Origin: Phialocephala subalpina
Taxonomy: Eukaryota > Ascomycota > Leotiomycetes > Helotiales > Mollisiaceae
DNA: 64,000 nt
Reading direction: 5' to 3'
Assembly (NCBI GenBank): GCA_900073065.1
Contig: FJOG01000003.1
Span: forward strand, 2,702,007-2,766,006
Shown piece by piece: positions 11,101 through 22,599 of this stretch. Below the pieces are notes generated by a model that made no database searches, was not told the origin of the DNA, and was given only the letters and a program-made list of their open reading frames with translations. Numbering within the stretch: position 1 is the stretch's first letter; the number at the start of each line of letters is the position of its first letter. The translations under genes were made by a program, and so were the position numbers.

Positions 11101-12682
11101 ACTCCCGCAGTCTGCAGCGTCTGTGCGTAGGCAAAAGAAGATGATGGAGGAACTTTTGCAAGCTCGATCTAAAGGCAGGGGAGAGGTTGGGGATGACTCG
11201 TCACCTTCAACAACGGATGCCACCGACTCCGTCATGAATTTTCGAAAGAACCGAACTGCTGCCCAGAACCCCTCTCTGGCAGAAGAATCTATGAATGCGG
11301 AGGAGGGAACCTACTTACCAGCAAAGCAAAGAAGAGTTGCCAGGACCCCAGTTCTGCCTGTGTCGTCTAGCCCAACTACAGACGCAATGCTTGGCACACC
11401 ATCAATGCTAAGACCTGCCACTTCATTGGGAATTATGTCAACTGCCAGAAATACTGATATGGAGTCTACAGAGGCTGCAACAGCTTGCACGGCTACCAGA
11501 TCAAGACCCAACCTCGCACCACTTACCACGAGAGGCTACATCCATACTGACAAGGGTGCTAAGACACCAACACCGAAAAGTGGTACCTTCTCCGATCATA
11601 CCTCTGCTAAGCCAATGACGCGAGCCCGAACTTCAAGCAATGCTGAAATGCCGCTTCCGTCATCAAGTCCTCCAATGCCGACTCCGACGCCAAAAGAAAA
11701 CATTGCACCGTCGAGAGCCCGACGTGGTCGTCATTCCCTAGTCATGAGGATATCTACTTCCACAATGGCCCCTCCTCCCACAAGTATGGCCAGAAGCAAG
11801 ATAATAGCACCGACAACAGACCAATATATCTTCAAGGCGAACAGCACTATTAAGGACGAGATTACTACACCACCTATCGTGCCACCATCCAAGCCGCCTC
11901 GCTCTACCAAACCATCAAGAGAGATCTCAACACAACCGAAGTCGTCACCTAACAAAGCCAGACCGAAGAACAAACACAATCCCGCAGGCAAGAACCAGTA
12001 CTCCAAGGCAGAGGAGAATGCTGCTCCCACTCAATCTATTCTACCACCAGCCAAGCCTCACTCCACGACAGCGTCGAAAGATATCTCGAAGCGAGTAGAC
12101 CCACCGAAAGGCAAACCGCACAATCCTACAGGCAAGAACCAACACTCTAAGACAGAGGAGAATGTTACTTCTACTCCATCTATCCTACCACCGCCCAACC
12201 CTCGCTCCACAACCGCGTCGAAAGAGATCTCGAAGCGGGTAGATCCACCCAAAGCCAAAGCGAACAACAACCCCTCAGGCAAGAACCAACATCGCCCAAA
12301 AGAGGCAGGTGTCGAGCCCACTGCCCGCCGTACTCGCAAGGTTGAAAATTCTTCGGCATCAGCAGCATGGAAGCCAGTTGATACCTGTACTGATTCGGTC
12401 CTCACTTATGCTTCCAAAGAGCAGATTGCTACATGGTTGAGATTGGCATACGATGACAAGAAGGGTGTTGTTACGAGAGAGACTAGGGCGGAGAAGGAAG
12501 GTGTATTTAGAGCACATAGTATCTTGATGGGGGTGAGATATGTGCTTGGTGCTGACTTTCAGGAGATTCCGAAGAGAGATGATGAGAGTGACAAGGAAAA
12601 TGGGGGAATGGATGGTGGAGAGAATTCGGAGGCGAGTAATCGGTTGCTGGAGGAGGAATTGGAGGAGATGATGATGTCATGA
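8146..12682 (+). CDS. large low-complexity protein of unknown function, 1475 aa
   Basis: Three exons, 8146-8695, 8746-9293 and 9353-12682. The introns have GTAAGA and GTGGGT donors and a CCTAAC branch site in the second. The first 400 residues look folded: an N terminus starting MPTYNLFDLSVRLYAWEP, then a block rich in aromatic residues with EVPFVVAPLF. The next ~900 residues are Ser/Thr/Pro/Lys-rich and probably disordered, with basic clusters such as KKRSRD and KRRKH that could be nuclear localisation signals. A degenerate ~48-codon tandem repeat (SILPP..., KRVDPPK, GKNQHSK) lies at about 11.9-12.3 kb. A short helical segment (EQIATWLRLAYDD) precedes an acidic end. I do not recognise the family. 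A nuclear or chromatin role is only a guess from composition. Confidence 0.8.
11876..12300 (+). repeat. degenerate in-frame coding repeat (~48 codons)
   Basis: The block SILPPxKPxSTTASKxISKRVDPPK...GKNQHSK...EEN occurs twice with a spacing of about 144 bp (near 12038 and 12182). A more diverged copy starts near 11876. All copies stay in frame, as expected for slippage or unequal exchange within a disordered coding region. Confidence 0.7.
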
Positions 12683-12818
12683 TGCGCCAGATTTGGAAGT
12701 AGTTGGAAGGGGGCGTTGCTTTTGCATGGCAGTGGAATATTGCAGTCAATCTGCATAAAAGATGGATGTTGATTGCTGAATTGGGCTGGAAATTTGCGTA
12801 GCTTGAACGCGGGGTGCT

Positions 12819-13318
12819 AGCTTTGATTGCTATGTTCATTAGCTAGAACGATGGGTAGATGAATTCAACGAGCTTCATGATTTATATGCCTCTGTCCCAA
12901 GCCTTAATGCGCCGAACGCCAAATTTTTTTTTTTTGAGAAGCATGTTCACCACCGCCTGTAGGAATCATCTCCTCTGCCTCCTCGCCTATCTCTATCACG
13001 ATCTCGGTCATCATATCGATCTCTGCCGCTACCCCTATCCCGTCCCCTGTCACCTCTTCCACCTCCCCAGCTTTGATTGCTATGTTCATTAGCTAGAACG
13101 ATGGGTAGATGAATTCAACGAGCTTCATGATTTATATGCCTCTGTCCCAAGCCTTAATGCGCCGAACGCCAAATTTTTTTTTTTTGAGAAGCATGTTCAC
13201 CACCGCCTGTAGGAATCATCTCCTCTGCCTCCTCGCCTATCTCTATCACGATCTCGGTCATCATATCGATCTCTGCCGCTACCCCTATCCCGTCCCCTGT
13301 CACCTCTTCCACCTCCCC
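12819..13318. repeat. exact 250-bp tandem duplication
   Basis: Bases 12819-13068 and 13069-13318 read as identical copies placed head to tail; every landmark I compared recurs at +250. Each copy contains a run of about a dozen T and, on the minus strand, an R/D-rich coding stretch plus what looks like 3' untranslated sequence. The duplicated block is the 3' end of the adjacent cyclophilin gene. Perfect identity implies a recent event or an assembly artefact. Confidence 0.93.
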
Positions 13319-14443
13319 ACTTAGCTTGGACACTGATTGTGAGAAATCGACATGGATACGATGGTCATCGATCAGAACGCCTTGCATCTTGAAATATGCT
13401 TGTTCGCAAGAGGTTTGATCTTCGTATTCGATGAAGGCGTACTGGAGGGAGTCGCCGGTTCGTTTGTCGCGGATTACTTCGCAGGAGAGGATCTTGCCGA
13501 AACGGCTGAAGATTAATTCCAGGTCCTCGTCTGGTAGTAGTTAGTGATCTGACAAAGATGATGGGTAGAGTAGAGGGACAAACGAACCTGTGGTGACTGG
13601 ATTGAGTTTGCATACGAAGAGAACGTTCTCTGGTGGTTTGACTTCTGCGAATGGCAGATCACCGACCATTTCTAAAGTCAACGCCTGGGCTCTTGCTTCT
13701 CGCTCTCGTCGTGCTTTCTCCGTGGCCTCAGGACCTCCTTCCCCGTCCAGCTTGTCATCTTCTCCAATTCGTACAGTGGCAAGCTGTGCTGGTGTAGGTA
13801 CTGGGCTTTCAGGCGGCTCGACAAGACCTGCTGGATCATCGTAGGGATCGTCTAGAATGACTGTGTGCTTGATCCTAATATCCACCATTGGTTTGTGCTT
13901 GTCGTCGCAAAAGGCCTCGTTGATCTTCTCCAGAGCATCAAAACCCTCTACCACCTTCCCAAAAATCGCCGCCTTGCCATCCAGATAATCGAGATCGTCT
14001 CCCAATGTGATGATGAATTGACTGCCTGCAAGGCGCTCGTCCGGATCCCTTGGCGAAACAATCGTAGCCATACTAACAGTACCCCGCTCCGCATGCTTCA
14101 ACTTGGGATGTATATCCGCCACAAACGTCCGTTTCGAAGGCCCGCCAATAACACCCCATATAGAGCTGCCATCATCACTGCCTGGCTGGCCAGGACCGAT
14201 TGGATCGCCGGTTTGGAAGGAGAAGTTCTTTTGGACGTTGTAGACGGGGGAAAAGTTGTAGTATTTGATCTTGCACAGCTTCAGGAAGCTAGAGAAAGGA
14301 ACTGTCTTAGTATCTATGTGTTCAGTTATTTTATAGAAAGAAGGTACTGAGGTGTATACTGACTTTTCGCAGAGCTTAGGGGCATAGTCGACGAGCAGGT
14401 CGATGACGATGTCGCCTGCGGAGGTTTCGAGGAGGACGCTCAT
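13154..14443 (-). CDS. cyp6: cyclophilin-RRM protein (PPIL4/Cyp6), disturbed C terminus
   Basis: Three exons, 14443-14364, 14288-13588 and 13530-13154, giving 385 aa as read. A cyclophilin-type PPIase domain ([34 protein letters not shown]) covers residues 1 to about 170. A linker follows, then an RRM at about 248-326 with FVCKL and YAFIEYE. This is the PPIL4/Cyp6 architecture, nuclear and spliceosome-associated in other organisms. The first intron (75 nt) is stopless and a multiple of three. After [11 protein letters not shown], near residue 331, the frame enters an acidic ~53-aa tail. The overlapping frame encodes an R/G/D-rich tail ending SYRRW with a stop at 13199-13197, like normal family members, and the usual linker after the RRM is missing. 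The 3' end therefore looks damaged. Confidence 0.85.
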
Positions 14444-17400
14444 GGTGCTGAATTGGGCTGGGATCTCTACGTGAAATACGTAAATGCAGTCTAAAGACAA
14501 ATATATCGGCGAGTGTCCACGAGCAGTGTCACAGTTCCTAGGACTCGAGAGTTGCAGTCTTCAATATTGAAGCTGGGTAGCATTTTTAGCCGCGACTATT
14601 TAAGCGCGTCGCAATCTAAACTTTCCTCTCTTCTCACGTCTCATCATCCTCTCATTCTTCCTACTTTATTTCCCTACTTTATTCATCAGAAGCTCCAGTG
14701 AGTTCTCGACAAGTGCATAGTCATTCAATGACCTGGAGGCAGTTTGCGACGTTGTCAACGATGGCGCCCGTCACGCCCAATCAAGCCCGTCCTATCACAT
14801 GATATGATATCATGTGACTGATATTCACGTGCCAGGTACTGCTGCTGCACTGCACAACCTTCATCCTTGGGCAGATCTCTAGAAAAACGGTCCGCAAATC
14901 AGGATGTTCCAGATCTCTGGATACGAAATTGCTGGGATATGTGTGCATTCCTTGTTAATGGCACAGCAACGGGATATGTCCTCTTCAGCGTTGTAACTGT
15001 TGGACCACGTTGGAGTGTGATCCTTCAGAGCAACAACTCATCAGGACCAATATCACGGTCAATTGTTCCCGGCCCACCTCTTTCCATTCGATTAATGGTC
15101 TTCTACGGACATTTCTCAAGCTTCGACCTCGTCTGCCCGCATCTCGAGGACTCCATTTTCCCTGCAAGTCTCCCTCACACCACCGCAATGCTTTCGCCCC
15201 TCCACATCTGAGATCCTGAACGAGTACCGGGTCTTGGGGAATCTGAATCATTGATTGGAGCACAATTGCAGGCTGTTCGGATTCCTGCATACTTTAAGGG
15301 TCGCTCGAGACTTTCCCCTATGTCAGACTGCAGCCAGCCGTGATGGACCTGATAATCTCATCAATTGTCCGCAACTACGCAACAGTACACGTGCACGCCA
15401 GATATGCCAGTCATGTCAGACAGGTTGGGGGATCATGAGGGTAAATCAGAATTTCGGCTTTGCAATGCAGCGGGGAGGTCCGGTCCGGATCAGCGACATC
15501 GTGTCTTTGCGTTCGACTCTTCGATGGCGTCCTGCAAGACGACCTGCACGTCTAGTTCAATCTCAGGACTGCACAAGAGACGTGTGAGGCTTCTGGATTG
15601 ACCGAGAAGCCGCCGTGATCGTTATCTTCACCAAGATTTCGAGCGCCGTCGAGGTCTTGAAATAGATCTATCCTCGACATCTTCAAGACCTGATGCTTGG
15701 CGACCTCGTTCAGCTGCTTCATACATATCATCAGGATCGACTCGTAAATGCAGGTACAGAGGATCTGAGCCGCCACCAGAGCATGACGGGACGAGTATCA
15801 GACGCAATATTTCCGCCCCCATACCAATCCACAACAGAAGACTGTTCAAACTGCGAGTCGGCTTGTATTGTTGCACTTCTCTTAGGCATCCCGGGGTGGA
15901 CTTGCCTATCAATTCTTTACCTGCCCCCTATTCATGGAACGTGCACAGAATTCTGCAGTGGAACTACACATGTCGTGTGACATACGCTCAGAAAACAAGG
16001 CCAAGATTCTTCACCTCACAGAAGGAGGCGCACAGAAGCATTCTTGAAATCATGATGGTGTGCGGCGTCTTTGGCCAATCAAATTGTGCATTGAGCGATG
16101 TTCAGATCTTGAAATCGCGTCTGTCGATGATCAGATACAAGCAAATGTGCTCCTGGATCGCTGTGTCCCGTACGTGGTCACGGACAGCGAAGGATTTTCA
16201 AAGCATCTACCAAAAACGTTTCTACGTTACTGGTACCGTCTCCGCAGATGCTCTAATCTGGTGAGAGGTTACCCTACAGCCAGTACTGCTGCAGAATCTT
16301 CGTAATTTTGTTCTCTGAGCTTACCCTCAACCATACCACAAACAACAAAACTGGTGGTACTCGGGTTTCGTTCATCGAGGCTTCACAGCTTTTCTGCCTT
16401 GCTTTCGACATCATGCAGCGGTACTCATCCTCGTCGCCGCCTGCAGCCCGCATCCATTGGATGCGCTTATCGAGGTTCTGGTCCTCCAAGCATTTCTCAC
16501 CCTCTGCCCAGATGATCCAGCCAGCCTGCAAAGAAATGTTCTACAGCGTTTCATAAACGCTAGGCGTCAAAAGGGACACAATTATGATGCGAAGTGGCTG
16601 GTCTAGCTCACATTTGCAAGCAAACACGAAGTCAAGCAGAGTGCAGGACAGTCTCTGATTGGTCAGGCGGTGGCTGAGAACGACATTGCAGTTTGCTCAC
16701 GACGATTGCAGTGAGAAACGAGGAAGTGGGGACTCATGTTCAGCAATCCTGTGATCTGTGGTATGTCCATCGAGCGGTCAAGGCCAGGAGCTGGAGCTTA
16801 ACTCCTGAGGTGTGGCAGTCGTTTGATTTATATGACTATGTGGAAAGCTTGGCCCAGGTCTCGTCTGGCTGGCTCTGCATGATATGTGCCGTTATGCAAC
16901 TATCTGAACTATCGGCGCATCATTTTCGTCGTGCATTCGAGGGATCTGATGTGCTTCCCATCCATCATCGTTTAAGGCGATGATCCCAGGGTAAGGTTAT
17001 GCAAAAGTGTCACTATCAGTCGTTTCTTGCCTGTAGCACGATCACCGTTGAACAAGCGGAGCCTCCCCAATGTTGTTTGCTCCTTCATGCTACCTGGCGC
17101 TTCGTTTTCTGTCACATCACTACCGGTCATGTATCTCTGGCTCGAAGAAGCAAAGCTGCTCGGCTGAATCCTCCGTAAGGTGGGGGATGTCTGTCAACTT
17201 ACGGGGAAGGATGATCAATTCGGATCGTGGCAGATGGCCTCAACCCAAAGCGTCCACCTCGATCCCAGCATGTCAAATTCAACGCCATTGCGCCCACAGC
17301 TACTCGCTGCTCTAGCTTGTCAAGCCACTTGACGCCTTTGTCTGTTGTGAAGATGTTTCATGGATCAAGACTGTCTCATGCTCCCCAACACTCGGTAACC

Positions 17401-17980
17401 CAGTCACAGGGGATATTTTCAGTCAGTCTCAGCCTGCCCCAAGGATACAGTTGCTGAAAGCCTTGTTGAGACCGTCTTCCTAGGAAAGTTCAGGGTCTGT
17501 TTGTCTAGATCTGCCGGTGTGTTACGGAGATCAGAGGCCTCATCGATGTTAGCCATGCAAATAATCCTATCTTCATGCAACCTCCCGTACCACACAAGAC
17601 TGCAGTAAATGTAGCTTTGATGCTTGCTGCTTCGTGCAGATTAGCTAGAGTGGAGACCTTGCCTCACTATTCGGTCACATATCATTTTATTGTGTGCACT
17701 CTGGATTAATGCTAGAGGCAAACATGAAAGGCGAACCAAGGTCACACGCACCTATAACACTCCTGCTTGCCTCGCCAGCCCGCACCACGATGTGCCAATC
17801 AACCAGAACTTGCTGAAACCAAGCTGACTTGGGAGGATCGAAGATACTCTGGCAACACACTCGCTCATTCTCGTTACCATCAACACCTGATTCTCATTCT
17901 CAACTTCTTCGTTTAATCTATTTCCTTCATTAGAGCGGAGTCAGAAAGGTAATGTTTTGATTTGCTTCTCTACCGGCCAA
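14444..17980. other. gene-poor region with possible decayed coding remnants
   Basis: About 3.5 kb without a gene I can defend. Between about 14.9 and 17.4 kb there are long open stretches in several plus-strand frames. One is the frame 15365-16264, interrupted by a single TGA at 15599-15601. Another is a neighbouring frame at about 15950-16305 that reads like ordinary protein (DDQIQANVLLDRC, GFSKHLPKTFLRY) but has a stop upstream. No domain is recognisable and no intron chain joins the pieces, so a relic is as likely as chance. The last ~500 bp should include the promoter of the Zn2Cys6 gene. Confidence 0.3.
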
Positions 17981-19583
17981 ATGTCTGCGATTATGATTCC
18001 TAATAGAATGTTACCACAGATGGTGGCTCAACGGTATTACGAAGACGACGAGCCGTCCTTCCGTCGTTACAGTTCCAGAGGCCATGGCTACCCTCTCAGT
18101 CATGACCGAGATTTGCCCTCTGGTCCGGGCCATAATGTTTATTCACGATCACACATGGGTAGTCAGGACTCTCGAAATGGAGACCACCATTCGGAGAATG
18201 AGGAAATTCCACGAGCAAGAAGCAGAATCCCAGTTGCCGTAAGTCTATCAGCTCGAGAACGATATCTTGGACCTTGATTGACAATATTACCAGTGTGGTC
18301 GATGCCGAAAGCGCAAGATCCGTTGCAGTGGAGACAACGGCGGTCCTTGCACCAACTGCAAGAGCGCTGGCAATGATTCATGCGCATTCCTCAGGGTAAG
18401 AACCATTGATGACCCTCTTGATACTTCCTTGAATACTAAAGTTCTTCAGGTCTCATCCCAGGACCTGGGTCCAATGAAGAATGAAACTCCAGCATACGAC
18501 TTCGACTCATCTGCTGGTGCAGGTTCCCGTTTGAACTGCCGCATGGTTCCATCTGGGCCATATTCGATCCCGCCTCAAGGACCGTCCTTGGGTTACGATC
18601 CGTACGTATATCGCAACAACTCTTTGTCCGCGTACCAGTATGGTGTTAGGCCCTTCTATCCATCGCCACCATATGGCGATTTTGGAGATGATAACATTGA
18701 GTACGGTCAATGTCTTTCAACATACCAGCTTCTTCCGAGCGCCATTCCAGCAGATCAAATGGGTCTCCCTTCCAACTATACAAATCCCCCTCCACTACGA
18801 ACTTGGGGTTCGACACCACAGCTCCAAAAGAGTCTGCCTTTTTTAGAGGTTCCGACTCTGACGTACGGTCATGGTCAATTACCATACAATGGGAACAGCT
18901 ATGATCCCCGATCGAACGTTGGCGCTGAGCAAAAGACAATTTCATCGTCAGGAGTAGCTTCGTCGCTACCTGCGCCAGTCAATACCGGAATTGAACGCAT
19001 GCTGCCCAGTCTCACGTTCCCCGCCAACACCGCGCCTGTCAGTCGACCACAAGCTGGCCAGTACCTGCCCTCTGCAGACAACCTATTACCTAGCACACAA
19101 ACCAGAGGACAGTACATTGACTACAATACGGTACAGACCGTCAAATCTCAAAACAACAATGCCGTGGCTGAGAATGGTTCCCTATCGGCTTCCTCGTACC
19201 TCCCGCTATCAAGCAACAGCCCAGAGTCCCTAGGATCATCACAAACGAACTACCCAACGCCAGCGTACTCCGTCCCATCTTCACAACCCAACGTCTATAC
19301 CCCACCTCAAAGTCACGATGGACTCTTTCACCCAGGTACCGAAGCATCAGAATCATCCTACAGCCCCAGTAACAATACTGAGCGCTCCAGAAATAATTCA
19401 CGCAGCAGACAAGGCGGCGGAAGCCACGATGGATTGCCTTCATTCTCAAGCAGTACAAGCGGTACGCTGGCAAACGATCGCCCGTACATTCCACCTATCC
19501 ACTATCCTCAGCAACATTACCCTCAACCCCCAGTCGCGCTGCACCCACAGCCGCCGAGACGACAATCAGGAGTGCTCGCCTGA
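17981..19583 (+). CDS. Zn2Cys6 (fungal binuclear cluster) transcription factor
   Basis: Three exons, 17981-18238, 18294-18395 and 18450-19583, giving 497 aa from the first in-frame ATG. A start at 18008 is an alternative, because the sequence before it could be a 5' leader intron. The short second exon encodes the zinc cluster CGRCRKRKIRC...CTNC...C, spacing C-x2-C-x6-C-x7-C-x2-C-x7-C, cysteines at about residues 87-116. This is followed by AFLRVSSQ. The rest is Ser/Pro/Tyr/Gln-rich and disordered, without the middle homology domain seen in many regulators of this class. It should be a nuclear DNA-binding protein; targets cannot be read from the sequence. Remnant-rich, gene-poor DNA lies upstream. 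Confidence 0.9.
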
Positions 19584-20699
19584 CTAGCACGGTTCTTATT
19601 GCTGTGCTCATTTTTCATTCAACATCAGGAATTCTCTGATCTGTCCTTGCATTGTCAAAAGTTTCGGGTTCAACAAGTCTGCGTGGGCGGACATCTGTAT
19701 TTTATTACGCTTTGGTATTGCACATTTCGGCTTCTTACATTCATTTCCCGGCGAAAATGGTTGGTTGGAGTAGGATTGGATTTAAAAGGTCGGTTGGAAA
19801 GGAAGACAAAACATTACATGATGGTACATTACCAGTTCAGCGAGAAAAAAGGAAAGGGGTTGGAGATGGTGGGATCGGTGTTCACTCTTTGGGTGTACAA
19901 CATCTTGCGCATTGTCGCGTGTCATATGGGAACACAATGGTATCCAGGGAAAATATTAATGAGTTGTTGGAATGGTGGAAGGAGGATCGCATGGGGTCCG
20001 GGTGTGCACTTGAAGCCCTGGACTTCAAACAAAAAATTGGTTTAATTGGAGGATCAGTGGTTGTGAGATGGTCACCGTGCTGATATATTTGATAGAAGTG
20101 GTGGGGAATTCAATTATTCGCCCTCAATGCCTATACATAGTAATATCTTTTGAAAATCCTTGATGGCGATGGCATCTCAACATGCTCAGCTGCAAAACTT
20201 TCGACCAAAATTTTGGAAGCACATCTGCACTTCTTTGAAACATATCAGAGATTATTCGCCGCGCCAATCATGACTTCACTCATCACAAATGAAGAAGAAG
20301 CCTTTCTTCCAACAGCAGTCGCTGCCCAGCTGTGTTTCATTGATATTCACACGTGATCCTATCCGCCTCGCTTGTGAAAAGGGGCGCAAAGAAAGGGAGC
20401 TCGAGAGATTCGAAAATGGCACAGGCACAAGCAATGTATTGAAACAGAACCATTACTTCACTTTGAAATCTGATTGCTTTGAACTCCACTGAAGCTTTTC
20501 AGGTTTACAGCAACAGAGATTTGATTGTTCTGTCCTGACCGTGGTCAAACTTCCCATTGCAGAACTTTGATCGCGTGGTCAGTCTCAGATTCTAGAGAAA
20601 TTCGACGAACGTACCTAATTAGAAAGCTCGGAACCTTCCTGTTAAAATAGCTACTGAGGTGCCAATGGACTTTGAAAGTCCATTTCTACAACTTCAATC
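19584..20699. other. intergenic, no gene seen
   Basis: About 1.1 kb between the Zn2Cys6 gene and the Cys-rich array. It probably holds the 3' untranslated regions of two convergent genes. Overlapping plus-strand open frames of up to 148 codons (19599-20083) have no recognisable domain, and I leave them out. Confidence 0.35.
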
Positions 20700-21245
20700 C
20701 TACCACCCATGATACAGAGTAGTCATCAAAGCCCAACCTTTCGCTACACCAATCAGCAGTTCCATCTCACTCTCAATCCGATAACCACCCCTCTCCCATT
20801 CCAGCTTCCTCAAAATCTCCACGGCCGCTTCGCAGAGACCATAAAACCGGTCAGCATCTATCAAAGGATTCGTTTTACTCCCCAGGACACTTGTCACACT
20901 CTGGTAATAGTGCTGGACTTCTCGATAGGATTCGAACCCCCCGGCAGTCCACCCTTTCTCGGCGTTGGCAGTGCTGCCACCATTGCCGCTACATAAGACG
21001 TAGGTGTGAGGCGGAAATCCTCCAAGCTTGAATCGCCTCTTCTCGCGCTCACGCATACGCTCCCAACCAGCTAGCCATCTGTCTAGCTCGTCTCTTTTGA
21101 GTGTGCAAGGTTTGCACTCGTCGGAGAGGTCTGCGCATTGGCTGCAGCGTCGAAAGCTGTCGATGTCTTTTTGCTTATTTTCGATCCTAATCGTGAACCA
21201 CTTCTCGATGCCCTGAATTGTGGTGAAAGACTCTACTTCTGCCAT
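20700..21245 (-). CDS. Cys-rich tandem-family protein A (intact copy), 181 aa
   Basis: Single exon from ATG at 21245 to TAG at 20702-20700. The frame stays open upstream to 21488, but the start at MAEVESF is where similarity to the sister copies begins. Order of parts: TTIQGIEKWF, a charged helix, then RRCSQCADLSDECKPC (C-x2-C-x6-C-x2-C, likely metal-binding, residues about 30-50), KRDEL, a Gly-rich middle with GGFESY, and a C-terminal MELLIGVAKGW ending HGW. There is no signal peptide or membrane span. The same parts recur in the same order in three broken copies to the right. I do not recognise the family and assign no function. Confidence 0.7.
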   Translation of the reverse strand: MAEVESFTTIQGIEKWFTIRIENKQKDIDSFRRCSQCADLSDECKPCTLKRDELDRWLAGWERMREREKRRFKLGGFPPHTYVLCSGNGGSTANAEKGWTAGGFESYREVQHYYQSVTSVLGSKTNPLIDADRFYGLCEAAVEILRKLEWERGGYRIESEMELLIGVAKGWALMTTLYHGW

Positions 21246-21779
21246 GATGTGCTTTGTCGTGTGAGTGATGATTCTGAGTGTGTCGAGTGGGGTGATGTAA
21301 TTCTGCACCAAAAGAGGAAGGCAGGATCGCCTGCTGTAATTCATGGGCATTTGCGACCAAGAAACAAAGGCAGAAAGCGAGTCAGGAACGAGAACGTTCG
21401 AAGAAAGATCAGTGAGTTCGTGATTACTCTGCAACAAAAGAATCTCAAAGGACGGTAGTCTCATTTCACCCATCGTCGATACACGCATGATGCAAAGTTC
21501 TTTGAGCGACTGTTCAGTGCTGAAACTAGTGCATCACTCGAGATATTCAGCGGCAGTGACACAGAGACACAAAGTAGAAGGACTCAGTCGAGTTGAGAAT
21601 TCTTGGTCCTCAGTGATGGCTGGTGCGGGAAGCTGTGAAAGCCCGCCTGGGAATGCATGCAATTGTGTGTAGATGGGAGATAGAGATATTGTGGAAGCGT
21701 TGTAGATTAATCTTACTTAGTTAGGTAGTGAAACCCAAAATCGAGGTCAGATGCCACACGAATCGAGTCGAGAACTGGG

Positions 21780-21830
21780 TTCGAGTTCAAATGTGAGAAT
21801 GTGAGAATGTGAGAATTTGAGAGAAGAGAA
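21780..21830. repeat. short 9-bp tandem repeat
   Basis: The unit AATGTGAGA is repeated about three times with a degenerate fourth copy, just 5' of the intact Cys-rich gene and 3' of the next copy. It is a simple repeat with no evident function. Confidence 0.7.
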
Positions 21831-21955
21831 TCTGCCCCAAAACCTGAGCTTACACGATCTCTTTACCTCGACGTTATTGTTGCGGCAGGAACGTCGAGGA
21901 ATTGAGATTCATACGGAAGGTACCCAGGCAGGGATCTCTTGACACTTTAGAGGAT

Positions 21956-22575
21956 TCACATGTGGAAGGAGCAACAGTAGGGGCTTGACAGAGTGGGAAG
22001 CGACCACATAGAAGTAGTTGACTGCTTCCTAGAGAGAGCAGAAGAAAACAGTCTAGACATTTTTGACACTGTAACCTCCTCGGCGTTTCCTTCAGAACTC
22101 CACACCCATCCCTTCGCGACTCCAAGTTCGTGCTCTCTCCTGAGATCTCTACATGTCTGGCGCCATTTCTCCTTGATTTGCTCATACTCTGCTAGGTCGA
22201 TAGATAATTCGTCACTGTTGTCTTCGGAATCATCGTAGTAGTACACATCTGCCACGTTTCCGTTTGCTCGAGTCTCTTGGATTCTGAAGTCGACTTCACT
22301 GTCCTCAAAGGAATGATACTGTAGCGGTAGACAGAGTCATAAATGCGGAGATTGATTGCAAGAAATTGCGTGATCTCTTCTTGGATCTCCCCAGCATAAT
22401 AGACGATGTCGTTCTGAAGGCATTTGCGCTCGTAGGAGCATGTACGACAGTCTTCCGTGGCAATTATACACGTTTTGCAGCGCTGAAAGGTCTCGGCCTT
22501 TTGCTGAACTTTGCTGAGCTTCGTCGATCTTGTCCGCGAACCATTCCATGATGCCATGGAGGGAGTCGAAAGGGC
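21956..22575 (-). pseudogene. Cys-rich tandem-family copy B, frameshifted
   Basis: Three homologous blocks occur in order but in shifting frames. The first, FDSLHGIMEWFADKI (about 22570-22515), is in one frame. The second, TFQRCKTCIIATEDCRTC (C-x2-C-x6-C-x2-C), is in a second frame that could start at an ATG at 22557. The third, HSFEDSEV through DLRREHELGVAKGWVW, lies in yet another frame down to 21956. By codon count against copies C and D, the first switch is a +1 shift and the second is one base short modulo three. No GT-AG intron of reasonable size explains the switches. An acceptor-like CACAATAG just before TGCCCTTTC suggests that an upstream first exon once existed. Confidence 0.6.
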
Positions 22576-22599
22576 ACTATTGTGTGATTATTATGCGCA

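Noticed and set aside
9384..12405. Alternative frames and antisense open frames inside the 1475-aa gene
   Set aside because: Shadows of the three-exon gene; the spliced frame is continuous and has good donors, acceptors and a CTAAC branch site.
12859..13324. Two identical 71-77 aa plus-strand open frames (MNSTSFMIYM...)
   Set aside because: They are the antisense of the duplicated cyclophilin 3' end and exist twice only because of the 250-bp duplication.
21246..21488. 81-residue N-terminal extension of Cys-rich copy A
   Set aside because: The frame is open, but similarity to the other copies starts only at about 21245, and the extension has no recognisable feature.
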